A DNA stretch of 64,000 nucleotides from Texcoconibacillus texcoconensis (GCF_014202575.1 NZ_JACHHB010000002.1:62001-126000); one strand, 5' to 3'; positions 44,069 to 52,944 are shown, counted from the stretch's first letter. Notes: generated from the sequence alone by a model not told the origin. Numbers and translations are program-made.

Positions 44069-44186
44069 GAAATAAAAAAGTTATCAATATGTATATGTAA
44101 TGTAGGTCTAGTCTCTGCTACTTAGAAACGTTTAAAAAATATCATCGTACTTTCATTGATATTAAGAGAATACAAGGAGGTATTAT

Positions 44187-45848
44187 ATGGATCAACAAAC
44201 TCTCGTCTCATTGTCACTGATACTTGTAACTTTTGCCATATATATTGGTATTTCATTCTATCACAGGGCGAAAGCAACTTCTGACTTTTATGTAGCTAGT
44301 CGTGGCATACCTCCTATGTGGAACGGGATGGCGATCGGCGGAGACTGGATGAGTGCGGCGTCATTTATCGGTATGGCCGGTACAGTTATGCTGATGGGCT
44401 ACGACGGATTAGCTTATATCATGGGCTGGACAGGTGGCTATTTACTTCTCACCTTTCTTTTAGCCCCGCAGCTACGAAAATATGGCCGGTTTACGGTACC
44501 AGAATTTATCGGTGATCGATTTGATAATAATTTTGCGCGCTTAATCGCAGCGTTAGCAACGATTATTATTAGTTTCACCTACTTAATCGGGCAACTATCT
44601 GGATCAGGTGTTGTTATCGGTCGTTTGCTTAGTATTCCATCTTGGGTTGGGGTTTTAATTGGTGTATTTATCATTGCGATTTATGCAACACTCGGTGGTA
44701 TGAAAGGTGTTACATGGACGCAGGTAGCGCAGTATCTCATACTCATTACTGCTTACATCATTCCGATTGTGTTTATTTCATTACAAGTTTCTGGAAATCC
44801 GCTACCTTGGCTTACATACGGTAGCGTCGTCGATGAACTAGGGGCCATTGATCGTGAAATTGGCTTAACTGAATATTTCGCTCCATTTGATGAAGGTAGT
44901 CGAGCACAGTTTATTGCTTTACTCTTTACGTTAATGGTTGGTACAGCTGCACTTCCACACGTCATCGTACGTTTCTATACTGTGTCGACGATGAAAGCAG
45001 CTCGTTGGAGTGGTGCATGGGCTCTATTATTTATCGGGATTCTCTATTTATCAGCTCCAGCTTATGCAGCATTCTCTCGCTTTACGATTATGAATGACGT
45101 AGTCGGTGAGCCGTTGGATGAGTTACCAGGATGGACGGAACCTTGGGTCAATACAGGACTATTAGAAGTGGCGGCTTCTGGTCAGCAAGGCGTGTTAACA
45201 TGGCAGGATCTCGTGATTGATCCCGATATTGTTGTGATGGCGACACCCGAAATTGCAAACCTAGGTACCTTTGTAATCGGGCTGATTGCTGCAGGTGCGA
45301 TGGCCGCTGCATTATCGACAGCCGGTGGGTTGTTGATCACGGTTTCATCTTCGTTCGCGCACGATATTTATTATCGTCTTATTAACCCGAAAGCTTCTGA
45401 CCGAAAGCGTTTAAAAACTGGTCGGATTGCCATTTTTACAGCCACCATTGTTGCTGGTCTATTAGCACTAGATCCACCTGGTGTTATTACGCAAATCGTC
45501 GCGTGGGCCTTTGCAATCGCTGGTGGAACGTTCTTCCCAGTCCTGTTCCTCGGTGTGTGGTGGTCAAGGATGAATGCAAAAGGGGCCATTGCAGGTATGC
45601 TCGGTGGATTGCTCACCACTCTTAGCTATATCTTCTTAGCGATGAATGGATTCATACTCTTTGGCATTGAAGATACAGGTGCTGGACTCTTCGGGGTGAC
45701 CGTGAACTTCATTCTTGTTGTCTTGGTTTCTAAACTAACAGAGGAACCTCCGCAACATTTGAAAGAGGAAGCCATTAACCTTCGTTATCCAGAACAAATG
45801 ACATATAAAGATGGCGAAGTATGGATCGACGATAGTTCTGAAAAATAG
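44187..45848 (+). CDS. Sodium/solute symporter large subunit (VC_2705/ActP-like)
   Basis: A 553-aa SSS-family carrier with about 13 helices. Family marks are SDFYVASRGIPPMWNGMAIGGDWMSAASFIG near the start, TVPEFIGDRF and ALSTAGGLLITVSSSFAHD. It matches the large-subunit family always found with DUF4212 partners. Substrate is probably a short carboxylate. SD AAGGAGG. A terminator similar to that of the gene at 41909 follows. Confidence 0.9.
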   Translation: MDQQTLVSLSLILVTFAIYIGISFYHRAKATSDFYVASRGIPPMWNGMAIGGDWMSAASFIGMAGTVMLMGYDGLAYIMGWTGGYLLLTFLLAPQLRKYGRFTVPEFIGDRFDNNFARLIAALATIIISFTYLIGQLSGSGVVIGRLLSIPSWVGVLIGVFIIAIYATLGGMKGVTWTQVAQYLILITAYIIPIVFISLQVSGNPLPWLTYGSVVDELGAIDREIGLTEYFAPFDEGSRAQFIALLFTLMVGTAALPHVIVRFYTVSTMKAARWSGAWALLFIGILYLSAPAYAAFSRFTIMNDVVGEPLDELPGWTEPWVNTGLLEVAASGQQGVLTWQDLVIDPDIVVMATPEIANLGTFVIGLIAAGAMAAALSTAGGLLITVSSSFAHDIYYRLINPKASDRKRLKTGRIAIFTATIVAGLLALDPPGVITQIVAWAFAIAGGTFFPVLFLGVWWSRMNAKGAIAGMLGGLLTTLSYIFLAMNGFILFGIEDTGAGLFGVTVNFILVVLVSKLTEEPPQHLKEEAINLRYPEQMTYKDGEVWIDDSSEK

Positions 45849-45858
45849 AAAGTGACAC

Positions 45859-45889
45859 GAGGCTGCGATTTAGTCGCAGCCTTTTTTTT
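45859..45889 (+). terminator. Terminator of the symporter genes
   Basis: GGCTGCGA/TCGCAGCC stem (45861-45868 with 45874-45881) and eight T. Closely similar to the terminator at 42480, including the following GTAGGT. Confidence 0.85.
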
Positions 45890-45906
45890 GTAGGTGAAAG
45901 GGACTG

Positions 45907-45992
45907 ATTTGTGCATGGGATTTTGGTTTTTGTGCATAGATTCCTGGTTTTTGTCCATAGATTCTCCATTTTCGTCCATTAATCCTCTGGTT
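45907..45992 (+). repeat. Array of 21-22-bp T-rich units (array 4)
   Basis: About four units: ATTTGTGCATGGGATTTTGG, TTTTTGTGCATAGATTCCTGG, TTTTTGTCCATAGATTCTCCA and TTTTCGTCCATTAATCCTCTGG in shortened view. They combine features of arrays 2 and 3. Confidence 0.75.
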
Positions 45993-46046
45993 TTCTGACC
46001 AATTTTTTGTTAGTGGTTTCGCGCAAAGTTAGATAGATATAAAAAA

Positions 46047-46088
46047 AACTGCCCCCCAGGCCAGTTGCTCCGGCTTTTAAGGACAGTT
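46047..46088 (-). terminator. Terminator of the cotJ operon
   Basis: On the minus strand AACTG-T-CC pairs with GG-G-GCAGTT around an inner GCC/GGC stem, followed by TTTTTTTT. Confidence 0.7.
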
Positions 46089-46135
46089 CATTTCCTATAG
46101 CTATACATGCCACTCTCTCCACACTCAACGAACTT

Positions 46136-46705
46136 CTAAAAATACTTCTGTTTGCCTTGATCTTCCTTCAACATTTCGACTGCTTCTTTAAACCTTTGTG
46201 CGTGAACAATCTCCCGCTCCCTTAAGAATGCTAGACTATCATTGATATCCGGGTCATCGGACATGTCGATAATCCATTGGTATGTTGCACGCGCCTTCTC
46301 TTCTGCGGCAATATCTTCATACAAATCAGCGATGGGGTCCCCTTTTGCTTGAATATAAGATGCCGACCACGGAACACCTGATGCATCATGATAAAATAAA
46401 GCTTTATCATGACTCGCATAATGATCGCCAATACCTGCTTCTTTCAACTGCTCAGGCGTGGCATCCTTTGTTAACTTGTAAATCATCGTTGCAATCATCT
46501 CTAAATGGGCAAACTCTTCCGTCCCTATGTCTGTTAATAGGCCGATCACTTTATCAGGTAACGTATACCTTTGATTTAAGTAACGAAGGGCCGCAGCTAG
46601 CTCACCGTCTGCGCCCCCATATTGTTCGATCAAAAATTTCGCAAGCATAGGGTTACACTGACTGACTTTGACTGGATATTGTAACTTCTTTTCATAAATC
46701 CACAA
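46136..46705 (-). CDS. cotJC: Spore coat protein CotJC (manganese-catalase family)
   Basis: A 189-aa ferritin-like, manganese-catalase-family protein of the spore coat. Helical with metal-binding Glu/His sets: DGELAAALRYL, IGTEEFAHLEM, IAAEEKARATY and REREIVHAQRF. Start is TTG with AGAGGGG upstream. Last gene of the cotJABC operon, 20 bp after cotJB. It shows that the organism forms spores. Confidence 0.95.
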   Translation of the reverse strand: MWIYEKKLQYPVKVSQCNPMLAKFLIEQYGGADGELAAALRYLNQRYTLPDKVIGLLTDIGTEEFAHLEMIATMIYKLTKDATPEQLKEAGIGDHYASHDKALFYHDASGVPWSASYIQAKGDPIADLYEDIAAEEKARATYQWIIDMSDDPDINDSLAFLREREIVHAQRFKEAVEMLKEDQGKQKYF

Positions 46706-46725
46706 CCGTATCTACGCCCCTCTTA

Positions 46726-46992
46726 TTATATTTGCCACGGCCACGGTGCATCTTTCCAGTTCCACGGACTCCCGCTGTAACTATTCCCGAATTGTTGCAG
46801 TGGACCATAATATTGCTCAACTTGATACATCAGATGTTGCTTCACTTGCGTCATATGATTGAACTGCTGAATCGCTTGTTCATCATTCGGATGTGTATCC
46901 AAATATAGCGTTAATTCCAAAATCACAAAATCAACAGCCTGCAACTCCTCCATACTTTTGTAAAATTCCTTTGGCAGTTGCTTTTGCGCCAT
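46726..46992 (-). CDS. cotJB: Spore coat protein CotJB
   Basis: An 88-aa coat-assembly protein with the family pattern LPKEFYKSMEELQAVDFVILEL and YLDTHPND. The ATG at 46992 has good spacing to AAAGGGAG; the ATG at 46998 and GTG at 47001 overlap the end of cotJA and are alternatives. C-terminus is Trp/Pro-rich (WNWKDAPWPWQI). Confidence 0.92.
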   Translation of the reverse strand: MAQKQLPKEFYKSMEELQAVDFVILELTLYLDTHPNDEQAIQQFNHMTQVKQHLMYQVEQYYGPLQQFGNSYSGSPWNWKDAPWPWQI

Positions 46993-46997
46993 CCCCA

Positions 46998-47219
46998 TCA
47001 CTCCCTTTGCTTATAAGGACTTACGTACGGATCATAAAAAGCTTTCCATAACGTCCCTGCACGTAGCGCTTCACGCGGCGTAAACTGTGGCAAGTTCGGA
47101 GGTTGATAATTTATATACAAATTTGGCGGGGTCACGTACTGCTTCACTTGCATCGGCCGACAAGGGTCAAACGGACTCACATACGGGTAATAATGCTTCC
47201 GCACAGTAAAAGAATCCAA
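46998..47219 (-). CDS. cotJA: Spore coat protein CotJA
   Basis: A 73-aa coat protein rich in Pro and Tyr (YYPYVSPFDPCRPM, PPNLPQF, AFYDPYVSPYK). TTG at 47219 follows AAAGGAGG by 6 nt; the longer frame upstream runs back through a terminator and is not coding. First gene of the operon; a sporulation promoter is expected at 47220-47300 but was not fixed. Confidence 0.9.
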   Translation of the reverse strand: MDSFTVRKHYYPYVSPFDPCRPMQVKQYVTPPNLYINYQPPNLPQFTPREALRAGTLWKAFYDPYVSPYKQRE

Positions 47220-47306
47220 AGAAATCCTCCTTTCATTACTCTGAACATTACATCGTATGTACAACGACAATTGTCCAATGCCGACTAAAAACCCCCAATA
47301 ATAAAA

Positions 47307-47330
47307 CAGGTGAGATAAATATCCCACCTG
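47307..47330 (-). terminator. Terminator of the 427-aa membrane protein gene
   Basis: CAGGTG/CACCTG arms with inner pairing directly after the stop codon; the minus strand continues TTTTATTATT. Confidence 0.75.
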
Positions 47331-48614
47331 CTAATAAACCCCATCTTTAAACTCTTCATCCACGACTTGTAAACCTAATGTATAGTGATCAAATAAAATT
47401 TCCTTTACTAAAGTGACGAGTTGCTTGTCGCAGTGAACAACAAGCATGACTTCACCGCCCTCGCCTTTTTTCTTTTTCATCTTATATTGCTTTTTTCGCA
47501 TCAGTAGATCAAGGACAAAACCGAACCCCCAACCGAAGAAAAGTCCAATTAACCCCCACATAATCGGTCCTCCTCCAAGTACAAACCCATAAATGACGCC
47601 AAATAAAGAAAAGGCCGTTCCAAAAGCAAACGTGATATCTAAAAGGGAAAAACCTGAGCTTCTGATGATTTCACTATTTTTCTTCGGTTTAATTTTTTGT
47701 GTTAGTGGAACCGTAAATATGTCCTGTTTGGCAACCCCATGCTTTTCAAGCTCCTTGATCGCCATCTCTAAATAAACCGAATGATCAAAAGATGCGACAA
47801 CATTCATGACACCACTTCCTTCTGAAAACAAACTGCTTTTCTGTTTAAAAGCTGGATCTTGATATTCTTTCATTAAATAAGCACTCTGCTGTTTCGCCAT
47901 CATTTTATTGTAGCTATCGCACTGTAAATACGCATCATATGGCGCAAAACAGTACATGGACGGTAAAAATATCAACCATTGTGGATTAATCACTTCTTGG
48001 GCTAATTGAAAGTCACCCGAGAATGTATAATGAACCGCCGGCAACGTATTTGAAAAATACAAAACAACCATCATCCAAACTAAAATATAGAAACCTGATG
48101 GTAGTCGGTTAACGTAAAGGTGGCCTAAACCAGGGGTGATCAAAGACCAAAATACCGCTAACCATGGCTTTCTCTTATCTAAATAATTGCTTTCTAGTTC
48201 AGAAAAAGAAACAGGATCAATATCAGAAGACGCCCAAGTCATATCAGCTAAAAGAGCATATTTATTGAGGTCAATCGTCATTCGTCGACTATCCCACATA
48301 CTATAAATGTAGACAGGAATATAGAGAAGTAACCAATTTAGATCAACTACTTCCACCGCTTCATCAAATCGGCCGAGAAATGTATATAAAATCGCCGTAT
48401 TCACTTTCGCATTGAGGTTGACTGTGAACTCCCATAAAATGAGCAAAAATCCTTTAATATATTTACTTAACATGACATGTCCGTACCCTGGAATGGCAGC
48501 AGACCACCACATGACAACCGTTGGGTTCCGATATTGAACAACGTTCGTATTGGCCGGGGTAACAAGCCCTTTTTGATAGCGAAAATTACTTTGATTAGAC
48601 TGACTAACTGCCAT
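47331..48614 (-). CDS. Multi-pass membrane protein of unknown function (427 aa)
   Basis: The N-terminal half has two similar membrane modules. One starts WWSAAIPGYGHVMLSKYIKGF (about residue 36) and the other FWSLITPGLGHLYVNRLPSG (about 155), as if duplicated. The C-terminal half has a cytoplasmic stretch and a second membrane hairpin GGGPIMWGLIGLFFGWGFGF before a Lys-rich and a final soluble part. The PGxGH motif resembles membrane proteins of TM2-like type. Just upstream of cotJ, so a sporulation role is possible but unproved. Weak ribosome binding site. Confidence 0.7.
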   Translation of the reverse strand: MAVSQSNQSNFRYQKGLVTPANTNVVQYRNPTVVMWWSAAIPGYGHVMLSKYIKGFLLILWEFTVNLNAKVNTAILYTFLGRFDEAVEVVDLNWLLLYIPVYIYSMWDSRRMTIDLNKYALLADMTWASSDIDPVSFSELESNYLDKRKPWLAVFWSLITPGLGHLYVNRLPSGFYILVWMMVVLYFSNTLPAVHYTFSGDFQLAQEVINPQWLIFLPSMYCFAPYDAYLQCDSYNKMMAKQQSAYLMKEYQDPAFKQKSSLFSEGSGVMNVVASFDHSVYLEMAIKELEKHGVAKQDIFTVPLTQKIKPKKNSEIIRSSGFSLLDITFAFGTAFSLFGVIYGFVLGGGPIMWGLIGLFFGWGFGFVLDLLMRKKQYKMKKKKGEGGEVMLVVHCDKQLVTLVKEILFDHYTLGLQVVDEEFKDGVY

Positions 48615-48728
48615 GTTTTACACCCAATTCACTTCTAGACTTTCTTTTATTATGATCACACAGTTGTTATTTATGTCTTGAAGTACCGGATTGGACGCTA
48701 AGATTGAACGAAAATCAGTCATAAAAAA

Positions 48729-48764
48729 ATTCACCGCAACTTTTCGTTAAAAGTTACGATGAAT
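48729..48764 (-). terminator. Terminator overlapping the end of the TetR gene
   Basis: ATTCACCGCAACTTTT (48729-48744) pairs with AAAAGTTACGATGAAT (48749-48764) with mismatches. The stop codon lies within the stem; the minus strand ends in seven T. Confidence 0.75.
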
Positions 48765-49362
48765 CTTTCTTTAAACCACTCGCTACTAATGGACCATCAT
48801 AATTCATACTAGATATGATTTTCGCCATCTCTTCAGGTGACTCTTGCAGGCCATTTTCAATCCAATGCTGAACGACCCCAAGGTGGGCTGAAACAAGATA
48901 AGCAATCAAATAATCCGCTGGAAAAGGCTGTGATTTTCGTTCCTTACCCGCGAACTTCTTTTTGATCCCATCGGCAATCAACGTTTTCATTTTCCTTTGA
49001 AAACCTGGATCACCTTTCGGACCTAATACAGCCCTCACAAAAAGGGCGTGCTCTTTGAGGTAAGTAAAATATTTTTCTGCAGCAGGATGAGGGCCGTTCT
49101 CTTTTTTCCAATTATTCATATCAACATCATCGAGTTCCTTCGCAATCTGCTTGATTCCGTTAAGAATTTCTGCTTCACTTTGCTCTAGAAGGTCGTATTT
49201 ATCATGGAAATGTAAGTAGAATGTGCCTCGGTTAATATCCGCCTGCTCCGTCAAGTCTTTGACGGTCACGCGATCGAGCCCTTTTTCCTCAATGAGTTCT
49301 GCAAAGGTATCGCGAATCCGTTTTTTCGTTCGTAAAACGCGACGGTCTTCCGTATCCCCCAT
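48754..49362 (-). CDS. TetR/AcrR-family transcriptional regulator
   Basis: A 202-aa repressor. The N-terminal HTH is clear (RIRDTFAELIEEKGLDRVTVKDLTEQADINRGTFYLHFHDKYDLL, shown to span about residues 15-60), followed by a ligand-binding helical domain. ATG at 49362 follows AAAAGGAGG. Divergent from the methyltransferase-like gene, whose start region carries a perfect palindrome, so this gene pair is probably self-regulated. Confidence 0.9.
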   Translation of the reverse strand: MGDTEDRRVLRTKKRIRDTFAELIEEKGLDRVTVKDLTEQADINRGTFYLHFHDKYDLLEQSEAEILNGIKQIAKELDDVDMNNWKKENGPHPAAEKYFTYLKEHALFVRAVLGPKGDPGFQRKMKTLIADGIKKKFAGKERKSQPFPADYLIAYLVSAHLGVVQHWIENGLQESPEEMAKIISSMNYDGPLVASGLKKDSS

Positions 49363-49433
49363 AAAAAAGCCTCCTTTTATAGACACTTTTCAATCAAGTG
49401 TTCAGTTATCAACACAATAAAAATGTTTGATGA

Positions 49434-49461
49434 TTGTATTCGTTTGAGGGTCTATTATAAT
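49434..49461 (+). promoter_or_regulatory. Predicted promoter of the methyltransferase-like gene
   Basis: TTGTAT (49434-49439) and TATAAT (49456-49461) are 16 bp apart, with a start near 49468. Confidence 0.5.
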
Positions 49462-49476
49462 GGGATGTAACGAGGT

Positions 49477-49495
49477 AATCAACACCGTGTTGATT
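49477..49495. promoter_or_regulatory. 19-bp palindromic operator, probably for the TetR protein
   Basis: AATCAACAC-C-GTGTTGATT is a perfect inverted repeat placed just after the predicted start of transcription. The related half-sites GTGTT and AACAC occur at 49400-49415, nearer the tetR start. Confidence 0.6.
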
Positions 49496-49520
49496 TTCTA
49501 GAAAAGGAGAGAAGTATCTG

Positions 49521-50051
49521 ATGGGAAACAAAAAACAAGCTTCATTATTTTCACATGTAGTCGCTATACTCTTTTTACCTTTTAACGTCACAGTGGTGAT
49601 CCCTGCACTATTATTATTTTTCTTTAGCAACGAAGTAAGCTGGGGACTGGACATGCCGATATCAGTTGGCGTGATTTCCCTAGGAAGCCTCCTCCTTCTT
49701 TTCGGACTGATGCTCGTCGTATTAACCGTGCGCCAGTTTGCCACAAGAGGAAAAGGAACTCTAGCACCATGGAACCCACCGCAAAAATTAGTTGTGAGCG
49801 GACCTTATCAATACACCCGCAACCCAATGATCAGTGGCGTCTCCTTTATTTTACTCGGTGAAGTGATCATTTTTGGCTCATGGGCTTTACTCATTTGGTT
49901 CGTTTATTTTACGGTGGTAAATTACACGTACTTTATTGTGAAAGAAGAACCTCATCTCGAGAAGAAATTTGGGGAAGATTATGCGGAATATAAACAAAAC
50001 GTACCGCGGCTCATACCGAGGCGAAAACCATGGCAAACCGAGGAAAAATAA
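49521..50051 (+). CDS. Isoprenylcysteine-carboxyl-methyltransferase-like membrane protein
   Basis: A 176-aa membrane protein with about four helices and the ICMT/PEMT C-terminal motif: GPYQYTRNPMISG binding S-adenosylmethionine, then EEPHLEKKFGEDYAEYKQNVPRLIPR. It probably methylates a small or lipid-like compound in the membrane. SD AAAGGAGAG. Under likely control of the divergent TetR regulator; the substrate is unknown. Confidence 0.85.
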   Translation: MGNKKQASLFSHVVAILFLPFNVTVVIPALLLFFFSNEVSWGLDMPISVGVISLGSLLLLFGLMLVVLTVRQFATRGKGTLAPWNPPQKLVVSGPYQYTRNPMISGVSFILLGEVIIFGSWALLIWFVYFTVVNYTYFIVKEEPHLEKKFGEDYAEYKQNVPRLIPRRKPWQTEEK

Positions 50052-50100
50052 CGTTTAACACATTGTTGTGCAAAAACTTAGAGCTTTTTGGGGCATTTAG

Positions 50101-50290
50101 TGTGCGGGCATATGATCGGTTATTTCATAAAACACCTGCATTTTCAGGTAGTTCGAGGACACATGTCCCGCTATTAGTTAAAATTCATGCGGTTTTGCTG
50201 TGTTTTATCGAATAACCGAATGAGTGTCCGCGACACCCTCAAATTCACGCTTTTTGTCACAAATAACGCACCTCATGTCCGCATGCCCAA
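50101..50290. repeat. Three degenerate copies of a roughly 50-bp intergenic repeat
   Basis: Copy A on the plus strand (50101-50150) reads GCGGGCATATGATCGGTTAT, then TTCATAAAACACC. Copy B on the minus strand (50240-50185) reads GCGGACACTCATTCGGTTAT, then TCGATAAAACACA. Copy C on the minus strand (50290-50241) is weaker. A and B form an inverted pair, B and C a tandem pair. They fill most of the gap between two convergent genes. Confidence 0.6.
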
Positions 50291-50304
50291 ACAGAACCCC
50301 TTCA

Positions 50305-50850
50305 TCACTCCACAACCAAACGCCCATCCTCTTGGTATTCTTCAAACAACGCATCGATATGGTCATTAACATCGTCAGCAAACGCTTCTGCATCTTCTTC
50401 AGAGGCAGGCTCATCGAACGTTTCACTAATATACTTATCCATATAGGCTTGTGATGTGTAAGTCTTGTCTTCCCAAACTTCAAAATATTCCTCAGGTACC
50501 ATGTCCAACGCAGAGGCTTGGCGCTCGTAAAACGTTTGATCACTTTGATCTTCAAGTGCTTCGTACCTTTCACTCACTTCTGATCCCGGCATCATCGCTT
50601 GCTTACTTTCCTCAATCTCTTCATCCGAAACCGTGATTCCCATGTCCTTCGCCTCTTGAACGACGACTTCTTGCTTTAAAAACCCTTCGATGACATCTTC
50701 TCCGCCTTCTTCAATCGAATACTGAACCATCACATCTTCAACCGTGATCTCTTCATTATCTAAAAACGCGACAGTGTCATCCGTTTCATAACTTGGTCCT
50801 GTACAAGATGCTAATAAAATAGCACCAAACAACCAGAATGTGATCTTCAT
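50305..50850 (-). CDS. SurA_N/foldase-like lipoprotein
   Basis: A 181-aa lipoprotein: signal peptide MKITFWLFGAILLASC with the acylated Cys at about residue 16. The mature part is acidic and helical, and its start (VAFLDNEEITVEDVMVQY...FLKQEVVVQEAKDMGITVSDEEI) is the SurA-N / PrsA-type chaperone pattern, without a following PPIase domain. The ATG at 50850 has the best distance to GAAGGGGG. It may act as an extracellular folding helper. Single gene. Confidence 0.75.
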   Translation of the reverse strand: MKITFWLFGAILLASCTGPSYETDDTVAFLDNEEITVEDVMVQYSIEEGGEDVIEGFLKQEVVVQEAKDMGITVSDEEIEESKQAMMPGSEVSERYEALEDQSDQTFYERQASALDMVPEEYFEVWEDKTYTSQAYMDKYISETFDEPASEEDAEAFADDVNDHIDALFEEYQEDGRLVVE

Positions 50851-51015
50851 TTTCATCCCCCTTCTTCGAGCTGACATTTCCTTTCAAACATGAACGTTCA
50901 CCATTTTCTTTCCAAGGAAGATTATAGCAAACGTGATTCGATCTTCATAAGACAAGGCATTATCTCAATAAATATAATGTGAAAGTTAAAAATGCAGTAA
51001 TGCATATAACAGTTA

Positions 51016-51045
51016 TTGACACAGAATAATGTAAGCGTATACAAT
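51016..51045 (+). promoter_or_regulatory. SigA promoter of the rbs operon
   Basis: TTGACA (51016-51021) with TACAAT (51040-51045) at 18 bp. The cre box overlaps the -10. Confidence 0.65.
51029..51044. promoter_or_regulatory. CcpA cre box of the rbs operon
   Basis: ATGTAAGCGTATACAA matches the cre consensus fully and covers the -10 box. Confidence 0.75.
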
Positions 51046-51051
51046 TTAGGG

Positions 51052-51065
51052 TGTAACCGGTTACA
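51052..51065. promoter_or_regulatory. RbsR operator
   Basis: TGTAACCGGTTACA is a perfect 14-bp palindrome with the central CG of LacI-family operators, placed at the predicted start and 11 bp before rbsR. Confidence 0.7.
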
Positions 51066-51076
51066 GATGAGGTGTA

Positions 51077-52048
51077 ATGATGACAACCATTAAAGATGTA
51101 GCAAATTATGCAAATGTTTCGGTTGCGACTGTTTCTAGAGTTCTTAATAACAAAGGGTACATTAGTAAAACTGCTGAAGAAGCCGTCCTTAAAGCGATTA
51201 AAGAATTGGATTATCGCCCGAACTCTGTTGCGAGGTCGTTGTACCATAAAACATCAAATATGATCGGATTATTAATGCCTGATATTACAAACCCCTTCTT
51301 TCCAGAGCTTGCAAGGGCCGTTGAAGACGTAGCCATGTCTTATGGTTATACTGTTGTGTTTTGTAATACAGATGAAGAAATGGAGAAAGAAAAAACATAT
51401 TTTGAGGCACTAAAACAAAAATACGTCGATGGCATGATTTTAACAACGAGTAATATGGACTCTACAAAGTATGATGAATTTGATATTCCATTAGTTGCTT
51501 TAGACCGTATTATTTCAGAACGTATTCCTACTGTTGTTTCTGAGAATAAAAAAGGAGCAATGGAAGCGACTCAACATTTAATAGAGCGAGATTGCAAATA
51601 TATCGCGCATTTAAGGGGCCCTGTAGGGGTACGCCCTGCCGATGATCGTTACAATGGATTTATCGAAATCGCCGAAAAAGAAGGAATTGGTTATGTTACT
51701 GCAGATACACAATTTTCAATCGAATTAGCAGAAGAAAAAACATTAGAATTATTTCAATCCCACCCTGAAATTGACGGGATATTTGCTAGTAGTGATGTAA
51801 CCGCAGCCGGAGCAATGCATGCGTTATTTAAATTAAATAAACAAGTACCACAAGATGTAAAAATTGTCGGTTTCGACGGCATTCCTTTAGGAACAATGCT
51901 TGTTCCTTCATTAACAACGATTCAACAGTCTATATACAAAATGGGAGAAAAAGCAACACAGTTACTCATTGACCAGATTGAACAGAAAGCTATTGATACA
52001 TACTATCATGAATTCCCAACATCGTTAGTTGTTCGTCACACAACCTAG
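51077..52048 (+). CDS. rbsR: Ribose operon repressor RbsR (LacI family)
   Basis: A 323-aa repressor of the ribose operon. N-terminal LacI HTH (TIKDVANYANVSVATVSRVLN, about residues 4-24), then a periplasmic-binding-protein-like ligand domain (NPFFPELARAVEDVA onward). GAGGTG lies 8 nt before the ATG; a second ATG follows directly. First gene of rbsRKDACB. Autoregulation through the palindrome just upstream is likely. Confidence 0.93.
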   Translation: MMTTIKDVANYANVSVATVSRVLNNKGYISKTAEEAVLKAIKELDYRPNSVARSLYHKTSNMIGLLMPDITNPFFPELARAVEDVAMSYGYTVVFCNTDEEMEKEKTYFEALKQKYVDGMILTTSNMDSTKYDEFDIPLVALDRIISERIPTVVSENKKGAMEATQHLIERDCKYIAHLRGPVGVRPADDRYNGFIEIAEKEGIGYVTADTQFSIELAEEKTLELFQSHPEIDGIFASSDVTAAGAMHALFKLNKQVPQDVKIVGFDGIPLGTMLVPSLTTIQQSIYKMGEKATQLLIDQIEQKAIDTYYHEFPTSLVVRHTT

Positions 52049-52059
52049 GAGGTGGTAAA

Positions 52060-52929
52060 GTGGAGAGCCCAAAGGTCACAGTCATTGGAAGTGCCAATAT
52101 GGATCTTGTCACATCCACTAAACGAATGCCTAATCAAGGAGAAACCATTTTAGGAAACGGATTTGATACATTTCCAGGCGGTAAAGGTGCAAATCAAGCC
52201 GTTGCTGCCGCAAGACTTGGTGCAGAAGTTAACTTCATTTGTTCAGTGGGTGATGATATTTTCGGTCACGAACTTTTAGAGAACTTAAAAAAAGAGCGTA
52301 TTCATTTACCCAATGTGAAACCGGTTACAGATACACCAACAGGAGTGGCAACGATTTTATTATCCGATGGAGATAATCGAATTATTGTAACACCTGGCGC
52401 CAATGCGAACGTTACTAAGGAGACCATTGATAAAAATCAAGATGTCATCCAACACAGTGATATCGTTTTAGTTCAAATGGAAATTCCGAGAGAAACGGTC
52501 GAATATGTTATTGAACGATGCCATATATGGCAGGTTCCTATTATCGTCAATCCTGCCCCAGCCTTGCATTTATCTGCACATCACTGGGATATGGCAACCT
52601 GGATCACACCAAATGAAAGTGAAAAAGAAGCGCTTTTTTCCGAAAGCGACTACCACAATTGGAAACAAAAGATGATCATAACGAGAGGAAAACAAGGTGC
52701 TAGTTATTGGACAGATGAAAAAGAAATAGTAGTTCCTACAGAAAATAAAACTGTCGTTGATACAACAGGCGCTGGCGATACTTTTAACGGAGCACTCGCC
52801 GTTTCTATTGCAGAAGGCAAAACATTAGAGGATGCCATTGGATATGCAAATAAAGCTGCTTCAATATCTGTAACAAGGTATGGTGCGCAAGGTGGTATGC
52901 CTTTGAAAGAAGAAATCGGACATTCATAG
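52060..52929 (+). CDS. rbsK: Ribokinase
   Basis: A 289-aa PfkB-family kinase converting ribose to ribose-5-phosphate. GGKGANQAVAAARLG (about residue 40) and DTTGAGDTFNGALA (about 232), with the catalytic Asp of GAGD, are complete. GTG start at 52060 with AGGAGGTG. It follows rbsR by 11 bp. Confidence 0.95.
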   Translation: MESPKVTVIGSANMDLVTSTKRMPNQGETILGNGFDTFPGGKGANQAVAAARLGAEVNFICSVGDDIFGHELLENLKKERIHLPNVKPVTDTPTGVATILLSDGDNRIIVTPGANANVTKETIDKNQDVIQHSDIVLVQMEIPRETVEYVIERCHIWQVPIIVNPAPALHLSAHHWDMATWITPNESEKEALFSESDYHNWKQKMIITRGKQGASYWTDEKEIVVPTENKTVVDTTGAGDTFNGALAVSIAEGKTLEDAIGYANKAASISVTRYGAQGGMPLKEEIGHS

Positions 52930-52944
52930 AAAGAAGGAGATATC

